In this document: positions 13,801-26,615 of the stretch, one piece after another | Numbering within the stretch: position 1 is the stretch's first letter | How the letters are laid out: each line of letters begins with the position of its first letter | Source of the DNA: Eutypella sp. D-1 | Lineage: Eukaryota > Ascomycota > Sordariomycetes > Xylariales > Diatrypaceae | Assembly: GCA_023313575.1 (NCBI GenBank) | Contig: JAJTTP010000001.1 | Location: 2,108,001-2,172,000, forward strand | Direction: 5' to 3' | Length of the DNA stretch: 64,000 nt | Position numbers and translations under genes: made by a program | Notes under the pieces: generated by a model | What the model saw: only the letters and a program-made list of their open reading frames with translations | Databases searched by the model: none | Told to the model about the DNA's origin: nothing

Positions 13801-16800
13801 TCGAGCCGCCCGTAGACCATGCCACCTCGAAGCCCGCCCTTGAAGAGAAGCCGAGGGAGATCGGCGCGGATATCCAGTCTCTGCCCCCGCCCCCGCCCCC
13901 TGCCGAACCGATCGTCGAACCACAGCCCGCTGTCCTTGTCGAAAATGTTGCAGAACCCGAGATCCTCGGTAGCGAGCGCGCCGATCAGCCCGAACCGCCA
14001 CGAGAACAGACCGAACAGACCGTCGCTGACCTACCCGATCCGGCTACCCCTACGAAGAAGTCGAAGAAGAAGGGCAAGAAGAGTCGCCAGACCGCAGATG
14101 TTCATGACGAGACCAGCACGTCCAAGCCTATAGAGCAAGCCTCCATCCCTAAAGAAGAGATCATCCAGCCCCAGGAAGAGAGCCGTATCGACGAAAGTGC
14201 GTCTGTGGTTACCATACCCCAGGTAGATGCAGAGCAAAGTCCACTACCTGCCACTGAACAAGAATTGTTTGGCGATGAACAACCGAGAGAGGACCAACCA
14301 GAGGAGCTACCCATTACGGAAGAGAGGTTCAAAGAAGATCAGATAACGCCTGAACAAGTCCGAGTTGGACAGAATGACGACGAGGTCGTCGCTGAAGCTT
14401 CGGAACCTGACTTGGTCGAGCATAAGGAGCCTGTCGAGTCTGCAGTCACAACTGAATCCCCTCTGGATACTGTCGTCGGGGACGCCAGCAAGACGCCGGA
14501 GAACAAGGACTCGGAACTGGAAAGCCTTCCAATTTATGAGACCCCCTCTGAGCTCGGAATCGGATCTATAGTAACTGCACCAGCCGAGGTGAAGGATGAG
14601 ACCCCGACACCTCCTGATTTCCAGGCCAAGGACGTCCTGGAGTCGAGCACGGCTCCTGGGGTAAGCGTCCTTGACCAAGATTCTAATGAGACCAATGCCC
14701 CTAGCGGCGGCAAGAAGTCTAGGAAGAACAAGAAGCGCCTCAGCGTCACGTTCGCAGACCCGATCCAGATCATTGAGGACCTTCCGAGGGATATCGATAG
14801 CGAGGACGCTGGTGTCGAAGCGCCGCCTCCTGAGCCCAGCCATGATCTAGGCACGGACGGCGATGATCCCTCTTTGACTCCGCTGTTGAGTGATTTTTTG
14901 GTTGAAGTCCCAGCTAGCGATACACCGTCTGATGTCCCGGAACCCGCGTCGCATTTGATACAAGAGGTTGCCCAGCCCAATGAAGGCTCTGACCAACAAG
15001 TTTTAGACCCTAGCGCTATACAACTCCCAGATTCGCCTGTCGAGCCCCATGAAGAGCTGAGTCAACATATTCTGGAGCCTAGCTCTATACAGCTCCCGGA
15101 TTCTCCTATTGAATCTCACGGAGAAGTTATCCCGGAGACCACTCGGCCCGATGAAGAGCTCGGCCTCCAGGTGTCAGAGCCTACACAGCTTGCGGAAGCC
15201 CCTGCTGTATCCCAGGAGGAAGTTTTCTACGAGCAAAATCAGTACCATGAGCAGGCGGCTCCCTCCAAGGATGAACCAGTTGAACTCCCATTAGAACAGG
15301 ATATACCAGAAACAGAAACTCGGCATATAACGGATTCGCTAGACCTGGAACACGTGGCTGCACCAGATGTGCCAGAGATCACCCCGGTCTCCCTAAGTGA
15401 TGAGGTTACACCCGCAGAACCTTCCCAGCCAGACCAGACGCCGTCAACTAAGGATGCGACCCCGGCCACTCCCATTGAGGAACCTCCCGTCACTAGAAAG
15501 AAGATCAAGAAGTCCAAGAAGAAGCGCAAGAGCAAAGAACAGAATAGCCTTGAACCGGTATCTGCCGCCACGACATCCACGGATGAAAACGGTCCTCAGT
15601 ATGAGAAGGCGGAGGCGCCTCCAGCTGCACCCGCAGATGAGAATAAAAAGACGACTGACTTCACGGGCGACGCGATTACCACAGAATCGGAACAACTCGC
15701 ATCCGATGTCCAGCTTGTTCAGGACCCTGTTGCCCCTGAGGACGACGAAAGAAAGGACAAGAGCCTCGAAGTGGACCCCACAGTCCCAGAACTGGAGCCG
15801 GTCGCCGCCCCTGAAGAATCCTCGGCAGAAGTTGATGTTGTCGCATCGGAGTCAGCCACAGATCCGGAGGCCACTACGGCCCCTGAAACGAACGCGACAG
15901 TAGAGGCGGTGCCAACGGAGAGAACCATCCTACCTGAATCAGATATCGTCTCGGACCTAGTAGCAGGACACGAGCCAGGCGCCCCAGAGCCAGTTGCCTT
16001 GGAGCCAGCCATTTCAGAGTTAGTATCTTTGGAGTCAGTTCTTCCAGAGCCTGTCATCTCGGAGTCAATTGCTTCAGAGCCGGTTACCTCAGAGCCAGTT
16101 ATCTCCTCCGAGCCAGTCATTTCGGAGCCTGTTGCCGTAGAGCTTGTCGCAGAACCGGACACGGCTTTTTCAAACTCAGAATCACAGTCGCGAGCTTTCC
16201 CTTCTGCCACTGTCCTTTCTGCGGTCACACAGGAACAAAAACCACCCGAGGAAAACTCCCCACTGAACGATAAAGCACCGCAAGCTGGTTCGAAGAAGAG
16301 CAAGAAAGATAAGAAGAAAAGACGAAAGGCGAGCCAGGCAAGCCAGGCAGAAGAAGCCGAGTCGGCAGCATCAGCGGCGCCAATTGACCAGATCTCCGAC
16401 CGACCTCGCTCTCCCAATTCAGAGACAACATCAGTGCCAGTTGTGGAGGAGCCGTCTACACCTCTTCCTGAGATTACTGAGTCTAAGGAGCAAAAGCTTG
16501 AGTCTTCTAAGGATATCTCTGAAACCCTTATCGAGTCGCGTACTGGGGAAGCAGAAGTTCCCATTGAGCAGCCAGATCTAGTTGAGGCGGACCCAACCGT
16601 GCTGGGAGGAGTGAAGACTCCCGAGCCGGCGGTCGCCTCGGTAGAAGACCCGGAGCCACAATTCCAGCCTGTGCACCAAGAAATTGACACTGCGCCTGAA
16701 AATCTGACTGAGCCGGTCGTTGAGCCACCGCCTACAGAACCGGTTGATGAGGTTGCTACTGAGACGCCCGCGGAACAATCCTATGAACAAGGCATTGAGC

Positions 16801-19800
16801 GATATGAAGAGCAGCCCACCGAGCAGCCAATTGCACAACCAACCGAGAACCATCCCGATTATCACGCTAAGAAGATCTCGGAGCTGTCCTCGCATCAGTC
16901 CCTAGAGCAGCCCATTGAGCCATACGCAGAGCCCATGAGGGAGCCAGAGAAGGGGCTTTCCGAGGCAGAGGCAACTAACGAACAACCCGAGTCTGTCGCT
17001 CAATTCCAAGATGATGGCCCAGTGGAACAACCTACCTTCGAAAATGACCTACAGGATCAGGCACATCCGGATTCCAATCAAGTGCAGACAGAGCATATTG
17101 CTGAAACCGCAGTGCCGGAGCAAGAAGCGCCCACTGAGACACCGGTCGAGGAAACTCAACCGAGCCCTTCCGAGACAAAGATCGCAGAAGCCTCTAGTCT
17201 TACCCCTGGTGATGAGGCCCCTGCATTGCTTACAGATACCCGGCCCCCAGTGACTGAAGTCGAGAGCCACGTCAATCCCCCGCCTTTTGAGGACGTCATC
17301 GCTGAACCGAAGGACATATCTGTCGAAGGCAATGATGCAAGCTCTTTGACGGAACCGAAGACCGAGTCTCTTAAGCCTGATGATACTTATCTTGGAAACG
17401 AGGACACTACTACCAAGACCAAGGACGCCCTTCTCGAGCCTACGGAGGCTTCGCATGACACGGATGACACGCTTATAGTTGAACCAAAGGAAACTTCTAT
17501 AGCCCAGGAGCATATAGCTCCTGGGCATCAGGATAACCTTGTTGTGCAAGACGTTTTCCTTGCTGAACCGACGGATGCTTTACCTGAACAACAGGATCCC
17601 GCTCATAAACCAGAGGCTACAACTCCGGCTGATGCAAAGGATGCCCTTCCTGCAGAGAGAGAAGTCTCTCCCGGACTGAAGGACGTCGTGTCCCAGGAAC
17701 CATCCATATTGCCTGCAAAAGAGCCAAGAATTGATCCCACCCCAGTTACCCCTACCAAAAAGAGCAAAAAAGCCAGGCAGAGGGAAAGGGCCAAGGCTCG
17801 GGAACTTGCAGCACAAAGGGAGGAGCAAGCACTTGCAGAGGCCTCTAAAGCACCGGATGTCACCAAGGAAGTAGAAGCTGGCGCCTCACCTACACCTGAA
17901 AAGCCTATTGAGACCGATGAGACAGATATAACCCAGCAAGACACCAAATCCGAGCAGAGTGGCTTATTTCCAGAAGCGACACCGGACAGCGAACAGAGCA
18001 CAACAGCTAAAGAGGTCACAAGTGCGCCTGAAGTCGAAGAACAAACAGAGGAAGCCAGCATTCCGGCTTTCGCGGAAGGATCAAGGAGCGTGGAAACGCC
18101 GGAGACAGCCTTGGCCCAGGAGAACAAGAACTTGGAACCCTACCAGGATAGTGCCGGTATCATCGAATCGGAAACTGCCCAGGATCCAGCCTCGGAGCCA
18201 ACATCGGAACCCATCCAAGACTTGGCGTTGCAATATGATCCCCTAGAGGAAACACCCAAGGATGTGCCTGTCGAGATACCTGGGGCCTTCCCTCAGGAGC
18301 CGATTCTGGAACCCCCCCAAATATCTATCCAAGAACCGCCCCGCGAAGCAACTCCTGAACTTGTTCCGGAAGCCCCCCAGGAGCCTGCGCAAGAGGATCT
18401 AGGAACTATCCCTGAAACTATCTCACAGGCTGTCTCAGATACTACGACTGAAGCTATCCAGGAGCCCGTGCAAGAGGGCCAAAATGCCATCCCTGAAGCT
18501 ATTCAAGACTCTGTCGATGATACTGTCATCGGAGATACCTCTGCTTTTGAAGAGACATCCCCTGGGGTAGCCCCCGAGGTACTACCACGAGACGTCCCAG
18601 AAACAGCGACAGTGCAACCCTCAAGCCCACCTCAAGACGCAGCTCCCAAATCAGTCCCAGAAGTACTCCCAGAATTTGTTGACACAGCGATATCGGATGC
18701 AGTCCCAGAACTCGTTGACTCAGCCGCCCCGGAGATAGAGCAGGAAGGAAACCCAGAGTTAGTATCAGAGCGAACCCGAGTTCCAACTCCTGAAATCGAT
18801 CTTGAACCGACCACGGAACCAAGCCATGAAGTTATTCAGGAATCGGTTCTGGAGGCAGATCCACAATTGGCCGCCCAAGCCATCGAGGAGCAGAAAAGCG
18901 AAGAAGCAGCCGCAGAACCAATCCATCAAGGAGTCACCGAAGCTGCCGAAAGTCCTATGCAAGAAAAGCCAATACATGATACCCCGGAAACAGCACAGGA
19001 TCCTGCTCAAAACACCGCTGCTATCGAGCCTGTCGTTATAGAATTGCCGACTGCTGAGCCTGATGTTCCTATTTCTCAAATACCAGAAGACCAGGATAGC
19101 AAAGAACCAGCCCCCCGCGAAGAGTCCGTTCACGAAGAGTCAACTCAGGAGAGCAGCACCGTTGCAGCTAGCCTTGAAAATAGTGAGCAACCTGGGACTG
19201 AGGACTTTGGCCTTTCTAGCACACTCAAGGACAAGGACCCCGATGATACCATTTCCACTGAGCTAGTCACGAAAGAAGAAACAGCAGATCAAGTGATTGT
19301 ACATGGCGACGAGTCTATCACTCAAGCAGAGCTATCGCAAGAGCATGCAGGCAACGAAACTGCATCTCGCTCCGTCAACCTGGACGATTCCGATCCTATG
19401 GCCCTTCCTAACAGCACAACGATTGCAGATGCGACAAAACCCGTTTCCACGAAGAAGAGCAAGAAAGACAAGAAGAAAAGGCGGAAGAATAAATCGGTTT
19501 CTGAACCCGATCCTGCATCCATACCTCTACCCGAAGCAGAGGATGGTCCTCTTGAGCCAGATGCCCCTACAACCACTGAAACCCTCGACATTCCCGAGCC
19601 TAGTGCTTCTAAATCTACTCCATCCAATGACGAACTCGAAGCTGTATCTACGGCACAATCCGGCGAGGTGGAAGGGAAACCACGCTCGCCAGAGTCGTCC
19701 GAAGTCGTCATAGAGCCCCTTCTACACGACATCGATATACGACCTGAAGACACCGAGTCGCTGCCTCCTGTAAGTGAAACGACTGCCCATGGAATCCCCG

Positions 19801-22800
19801 TAGAGACGACCAGTGAAACTCTGGAAGTAAATTCTCAGAAATTTCCTGATGCGAAGTCTCAGACCCAGACAAAACGCTCCTCACCGGAGCCTGAAGACAT
19901 ACCGTCCGGAGGACAAGATGTACCCCTTCCACAAGAGCCAGGAGCCCACGTACCGGAAATGCAGGATGTATCTGTGACTCAAGAGCCCACGTCAACAGAA
20001 CAGCCGCTGGCCGCCGTAGACAAGCCTGAGCCTGAGCTTGAGCCTGATGTTACCCTCAAGAAAAATTCCAAGACTAACAAGAACCAAAAGCGAACAAGTC
20101 AGGCTGACTGGGAACCAGAGCCAGGGGCCTCCACAGCGCAATTGCATCCAACAGTAGAGACCTTAACGCCCACCGAAGAAACCTTACGGCGGCCAGCGGA
20201 TAGAATTGTGACAGAAGACCTTGTCGGAACTATTGAAGAGATGGGGAAGCTAAGTGAATTTTATCCCGTACCTTATCCTTCTGGGGAGCCTAGGACGGAA
20301 ATACATGAGGCAGAGGAAAGAGAGAAGTCGCCCGTGACTGAGCCAAGACCCGAACTCGAGACCATACCAATGGTTGAAACCACGGCGGAGGAACTACCAG
20401 TAGAACATCCACTACAGGAGGCATTTTCAGCCGATCAAGCCAGCCAGCAGCCTGACAGTCATCCCGCCATTGATGAAGCACTACCTTCCAAAGACATAGA
20501 GTTTCCCACAGACGTTAAGTCCGACCCCTCCTCTCCTAATAACTCTAAGGTAGAGCAGACAGAGTCGGAGACTGGCCCAGACTCGAAGATGCAATCAGAT
20601 TTCCAGTCTCCCTCGTCTGACCTAGGCGAAGCCACTGTTGTCACTCGAGCTACCGACACTGAAACTCAACCCTTCGAGATACCGGTTGTAGAGATACCGG
20701 TTGTAGAGATGCCCGCTGTCGAAGCCACCCCTGTCAAGTCTCCCGTCCTCGACACTCCTACTGCGGATGCTCCTGTCGAGAATATCTCTTCAGTGACTCC
20801 AGCTTCAGAGACACCGGCCACAAAGGATTCCATCGCGGAGAATGTGACATCAAGAGCTGCCCCCGAGCTATCTCCCGGAGAAGTGCCAGGCGCCGATGCT
20901 GCATCACAAGCGCCTGCTCCTGAGGTTCCATATACCGATCACGCGGTCCCAGATATGCTTGCTATAGTAGTTCCTACCCAGGAGGAACCAGAAGATGTCG
21001 ACTCTCACCCAGTGCCCAAAGAACCTACAGCCACTGTTGAAGACCCTGAGGTCTCGGGAAAATCTGTCGAAGATGTCCCGCGAGAAACGTCAAAGGAGAG
21101 CGAACAGGAACGGAAAGAGTCACCACCTGCGGAAGATATCTCTGCCAAAGAACAGCATAAGATCCTGCCCGACATGCTTCCCAGCATGGGACTCATAGAA
21201 CTCATGGAACCCAGCTCAATTCCGTTGCCCGAATCAGAACCAGAAGATGAAGTACCAAGCAGTCCCGGCCCTTTTCCTGGATCAGCAAACATCGTACCAA
21301 TTCAAGATCAATTAGCCGAGTCACATTCTGCGCTTCGAGAAGACCATGAATTCCAACCGGAAGGTCCATATGCCAAGGTTTCACAGGCCACAGACCCAGC
21401 GCACCAAGTAATTGACGAAGCAGACAAGAAAAAATCAACAGACCCAGTGGACTTCGCCGACACCCTCCCTATCAGTGATCAAAAGTCTGGGGTATCACCA
21501 AGTCAAGCACCTAGAGACGGCAATGATACCAGAGAGATTCCAACCCAGGACACCGCTAAAGGGTCCCAGGATAAACTGCCTGACGAACCAGCCTCGAAGA
21601 AGTCCAAGAAAGAAAGGCGCAAAGGCAAGAAGGCGCAACCTCTCGGGAGTTTCGAGCCAGAGTCACCACCCAGACCTCTTAATCAGCTACGATCTATCCA
21701 GGACCAACTGATACAGTCTTCCGAGAAGGACTATCCAGAAGCAGCATCCCCTGCCGAGATCACCCGTGCGTCAGAACCTGAAGACAAGCCTTCAGCGGAC
21801 AGCACTAGTTCGTCAGCGGAACAGTCACTCTCCAAATCCTCGTCGAGCTTAGCAGAGTTGGAACGCGAAGCTGAACCTGATCTTTTCCCAATTACTCGGA
21901 AGCTGTCAAAAAGAAGGAAGAAGCAACTGAATGCCCAGTCTGAAACAGCGTCTCCGTCAGATGGCTCTGGAACCCCAGCACAACTTGCGGAGCCCGAGAT
22001 TCGCCCCAGCATGGATCCCACAACTTCTGCTTCGACCACTACACCACAAGAACCAGTGTCAGCCATGACCAGAGAAGCGAACTTCAAGTCAGAACTAGCT
22101 TCACGAATGCAGGAGGAACATGAGTTCGGAAACAGACTTCACGGAGGTGTTGCCGAGACAGTTCTCAGCGAGATCAGCCAAATGCCCGAGCCGCTTGCAG
22201 AGACAGTTCTTAGTGGAATCAGCCAGGTATACGAAGTTACAGCGCCAACGCCTCAAGAGTCAGCGACACGCTCCACAGTTAGCCAGCCAGACTCTGAGGA
22301 GATATCAAACGTGGGGCGGAGCACTTCCAAAGCCAAGGATGTCTGGAACCAAGACCATTTCTTCAAGCCGAGAGACACTGCCACGGAGCCAACAACTACG
22401 AGCGAGGGCCGACAAGAAACCACACCGCGACGCCGCTCACCTTCCCCTAGTAGATCATTATTGGATAAGGTTGACCTCTCGCCCGCCCAACTAAGCAGCC
22501 ATATCCAACATGACCCTCCATTTGATCAATCCACCCAGCCAGGCAAGAAAATCAAGACTGACCTTGCCCGTGACATCCTCGATTCCATTGAGTCACCCGC
22601 CACGCGGGATATCCCCCAAGAGAGACATGTTCACGAAGGAACCGGGGGGTTGCTACCAGCAGCCCCGATAATAATGAAGTCCAACGTGTCATCTCCCAAG
22701 CCTAGTCCCGTCAATACTCAAGGTCATGTTGAGGCTGCGAAGCCTCTCGAATCTCAGAACCAAGATACTGAATACCCTAGTCTGGCTACGCACCCAAGGG

Positions 22801-25800
22801 ATATTGCTATCTCATATCTCGAGTCCCAGACCTTGACCAATACAGAGGCGACCGCACCCAAGAAGGCGCACCCATACCAGCCAGAACCGACTGGTCGAGA
22901 AATCTACAGAGAGCCTTCCCTGTCTTCTAGAGAAATTGCGGCATCTATGATGGAGTCTCACTTGGGGAAGTCTGACAAGAAAACTCATGGCTCAGCAACC
23001 CGGGACCATCCAGAGGATACGACGGTCGCTGAGAGCGTTTCTTCTTCTAGTGAAAAGCCGACAAGTCTACAAGAGGAGATGGCAGAAAAGGATCTCTACA
23101 AAGCAGAAGAGGGGTTGGCCACGAACATCAATGACCCCCAAAACGACCAAAAGAGAAAGGACGATCAGTCTAAGGTCCCTCCCTCAAGTGAAGCAGACAT
23201 AAAAGAGACAGTGGAGTTGGCAAAGAAGTCGAGCAATGAGGTTGTACAGCGAACGAAGGAAGAAGGCGAGCTCGAGAGTCCCGTCGTCGGCAAGCCAGAG
23301 CAACAGGGACACTCAGAAAGTCAGCCAGTGCTCGTCCCAAAAGATGTTGAGGAACAGCCGGGTACGTCTACGGACCAGTCAGCTACGAACATAATCAAAG
23401 ATCTGGACAAGCTGGACACGTCAGAGCATGCGGAAAATGAAGATTACAAGGCACCAAATCTGGCAGAGACAAAGCAGGAGATTCCTCCCCGCCAACAATC
23501 AATAACACCGCCACGGCCTCGCAGTATTGCCGAGTTTAATCGCGTAGCTACACCAACGCTCCTCCCATCTGTAGCAGAAGAGCCACACGAAGACAGCCAG
23601 GAGTCCGAGGAGCCCAAGATCCGAGGGGGCATGGATGCTACATCACGGACCGTCGAGACGGATAGGGATAGGGATAGTGGTTTTGTGACAGAATCTCCGT
23701 ACCCTGGACGACGAAGCTACGATCCAAGCGATTACGACCGCGACAGCGGTGTCCGTCTGCGCGATTGGGCAGAGCACACGACTGGAAAACAGGAGGGTGT
23801 CTCTGAGATCAAGACGCCGCGCACACCCGCTCCTGCACCTGAACCTACTACGGCCACCCCTGCAACGCCTACTTGTGCGCCGACCTCTACAGCTGAAGGC
23901 CACCTGTCAAAGTCACTCCTAAGCAATGAAACTCCCAACTTGAAAACGGCAGCTCAAAACGAATCGCCCAAGGCCCAAGGCTCAAGGCAGTCTCCCAATC
24001 CAACGGAGCCTCATCAGAAATCGCGAGCTTCGTCTAAATACCCTGGTCTCGGTACGGGAACCGGCGTAGCTACGGGTGCACCTCTTCGGACTGTATCGCC
24101 ACAAACACAGGCGCAAGGTACGAGGAGTGCGTCAGACAACATGAACCGACGGAACATACCACTCGCGGAACGTCAACTCAGGAGATCGCTTTCAGGGGCT
24201 AGTCTTGCCAGACGCAGGACTCCCGAACCGCTGGGTAGCGGATTAAGGCCTGACAGTCCAAGTTCCAGCGTCAACCCGCCTAGAGGAAGCTTCAGGTCGG
24301 GCACCAATACTCCACCATTATCACTAAGACGGGTTGGCCGTATTAGTACTAGCCCCAGCATCGGTGGCGGCGGCGGCCTAGACTCCCCATCTCCGTCACC
24401 TAGTCCGAGACCATCAAGCCACATGTACAACAACAGCCACAGTAATCGCTACACCAGCCACACCAACCGTCCCAACCACCCCAACTCCAACGGATCCACT
24501 AATAGTACCACTAATAACACCACTAACAGCGGCTATTTGTCCACCGCTAGAAATCGGGAAAGCGAGAGAGTCGGAGAACAAAACCATGACAGGCGGGACA
24601 AGGACAAGGATAGGGAAAGTCAATTTCAAGAAGTTCAACAAATTCAACCACGAGAACGTCGAGCCACAATAAATACAACATCAACTACAACATCAACAAC
24701 CCCCATTGCTAATGAGGGTCGTGTACGATCCAAGGAGATGGCGGACGTATTCGTAAGTACCTAACTTTTATTTTCATTTTATTATCTAACTATCCATTTT
24801 TGCATTGGGTTTGTTTTCATTGGTTTCCCTCCAATTTTTCTTGCAGGATTCTTGCAGGAAAACGGCGAGGGGAAAAAAAAAAAAGGCGGAGGGGAGGAGT
24901 CGATGAATTAGAAGAATTAGAAGAACCATGCACCCCAGATTTTTTTCTTCTTCTTTCGTCATTCCATCTTTTTTCTCACCGATTTTCTTTTTGACAAACA
25001 AAAATCCTTACAAACCCCTACTACAAAATCCTCACCGACTAACCATCAAATGATTTATCAGGATGGTTATGGCGAAGGCCGCATCGGGTCTCCCAGGTCT
25101 CCCACCAGACCTCAAAGTATGCGACGACGACAAAGTATGCAGGTTTTAGAACTCGAATCCAAAGTCGAGGCTTTACTTGCCGAGAATCGCGTCCTCTCCG
25201 ATGCAAGAGCACAAGCCGAATCCAACCAATCTCACGTGAACTCGCGAGCCGCCTCTGCCATCGCCGACCGCGATGCCGAGATCGAAGCTCTCAAGGCGTC
25301 CGTATCATCTCTCCACAGCGAGATCTCACGTCTTCGTGAGGTCAACGATGGCCTGAACAGCGCGAATAACCTCCTCGCCCTTCAACATAACGAGAAGTAC
25401 AGCCGTCTCGAATCCAAACATGCAATTCTCGCCAGGGAACTTGAAGAGCATCGCGATACACAAGGTAACTATAGCAAGTCCTTACAAGAGAAGGACATCG
25501 AGATAGAACGTCTCCGCGACCAGCTTGAAGCATCCAAGGACCTTGTTAGGGAGTTGCAGAAGCAAATCCTTGATAACAAACCCCCCGATGCCGAGTTCCT
25601 CCGCCTTAAGGATGAGGACTACTTCGATCATCGTTGTCAACAGCTATGTTCCCATGTTCAGCAATGGGTCCTACGCTTTTCCAAGTTCTCTGATATGCGC
25701 GCCTCCCGGTTGACAAGCGAGATCAACGATGAAAAAATCATTGACCGACTGGACAATACCATTCTTGATGGGTCTGATGTCGACGATTATCTCAAGGATC

Positions 25801-26615
25801 GGGTGAGGCGACGAGACGTTTTCATGTCCATGACTATGAACATGGTCTGGGAATTCGTCTTTACGCGTTACCTCTTCGGCATGGATCGAGAACAACGACA
25901 GAAGCTCAAGTCTCTAGAGAAGCTTCTTTCTGATGTAGGGCCGCTACATGCCGTCCGCCAGTGGCGTGCCGTGACCTTGACCCTCCTTTCTAAACGACCT
26001 GCTTTTGGTGATCAGCGCAATCAGGACACAGAAGCAGTTGTCCAGGCCATCCTGCAAACGCTTTCGATGATTCTACCTCCTCCCTCTAACATGGAGGATC
26101 AAATTCAGTCACAGCTTCGTCGCGTCATGCGCGAGGCCGTCGACCTTTCTATCGAGATGCGCACACAGCGCGCTGAGTATATGATGCTTCCACCCCTTCA
26201 GCCAGAATACGATGCCAATGGCGATCTGGTTCAGACCGTCACCTTCAATGCATCGCTCATGAACGAGCGGTCCAGTGGTCCTATCTCTAACGAGGACCTC
26301 GAGGCTCGAGGAGCAATCGTGCGCACCGTTCTTTTCCCCTTGGTTGTAAAGAAGGGAGAGGACAATGGTGTAGGGGATGAAGAAATTGTGGTCTGCCCTG
26401 CCCAAGTTCTTGTGGCCAAACCACGACACTCAACAAACCGGATAGTAACACCGACATCTGACGCTGGGGGCATGCCCTTATCCCGGGGGGCAACCCCCTC
26501 TTCCCGTGGACATACACCCTTGTCTCAGTCCCAGCGGGGAGCAACAACACCTTTATCCCGCGGGGCAACGCCCTCGGCATTGGCACAGAGCAATGTGAGC
26601 ATGCGAGATGTCTAG
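4815..26615 (+). CDS. lah: Leashin, giant Woronin-body tether (involucrin-repeat protein)
   Basis: Joined CDS 4815-24752 and 25062-26615, about 7163 aa. Leashin is known from Neurospora and Aspergillus as the tether linking Woronin bodies (peroxisome-derived septal plugs) to the cortex or septal pore. Seen here: a basic/Ser-rich N-terminus with repeated LAYG motifs; an Arg/Glu-rich charged block (about residues 490-590); two Ala/Gly-rich segments near 6165-6230 and 7645-7710; the involucrin-repeat landmark GFDPNIVIDDPNFHKRDSPP at about 7938-7997; then some 4500 residues of Glu/Pro/Thr-rich disorder punctuated by KKSKK-type lysine clusters. Exon 2 adds a coiled coil (25137-25580), a helical domain around DEDYFDHRCQQLCSHVQQW (from about 25610) and a PLSRGATPS-repeat tail. 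The intron has GTAAGT, CTAAC and CAG in phase 0. The start is the first of two ATGs after an in-frame TAG. The name rests on architecture; the size exceeds the roughly 5700 aa known for A. oryzae Lah. Confidence 0.87.
24753..25061 (+). other. lah intron with promoter-like interior
   Basis: This is the only intron of lah. It starts GTAAGTACC and ends TTTATCAG, with the branch site GACTAAC about 20 bases before the acceptor, and at 309 nt it is the longest intron in the window. Phase is 0 on both sides. If retained, translation stops at TAA 24762-24764, four codons after the donor boundary. The ATG at 25050-25052 lies in the intron, 12 bases before exon 2, in the exon 2 frame with no stop between. 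The interior holds T-rich and CT-rich tracts (24766-24845 and about 24940-25000) like those of fungal core promoters. It can thus be read as an intron or as a short intergenic region between two genes. Confidence 0.75.

Noticed and set aside
15719..16690. Long antisense open frames inside the lah exon, for example a 323-codon minus-strand frame and many shorter ones
   Set aside because: They lie opposite a strongly supported coding frame of repetitive composition, have Ser/Gly low-complexity translations, and arise from its codon bias.
25050..26615. Treating 25050-26615 as an independent downstream gene only
   Set aside because: The perfect phase-0 GTAAGT/CTAAC/CAG intron joins it to the giant exon and matches the fused leashin architecture. 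The separate-gene reading is kept as an alternative in the findings.
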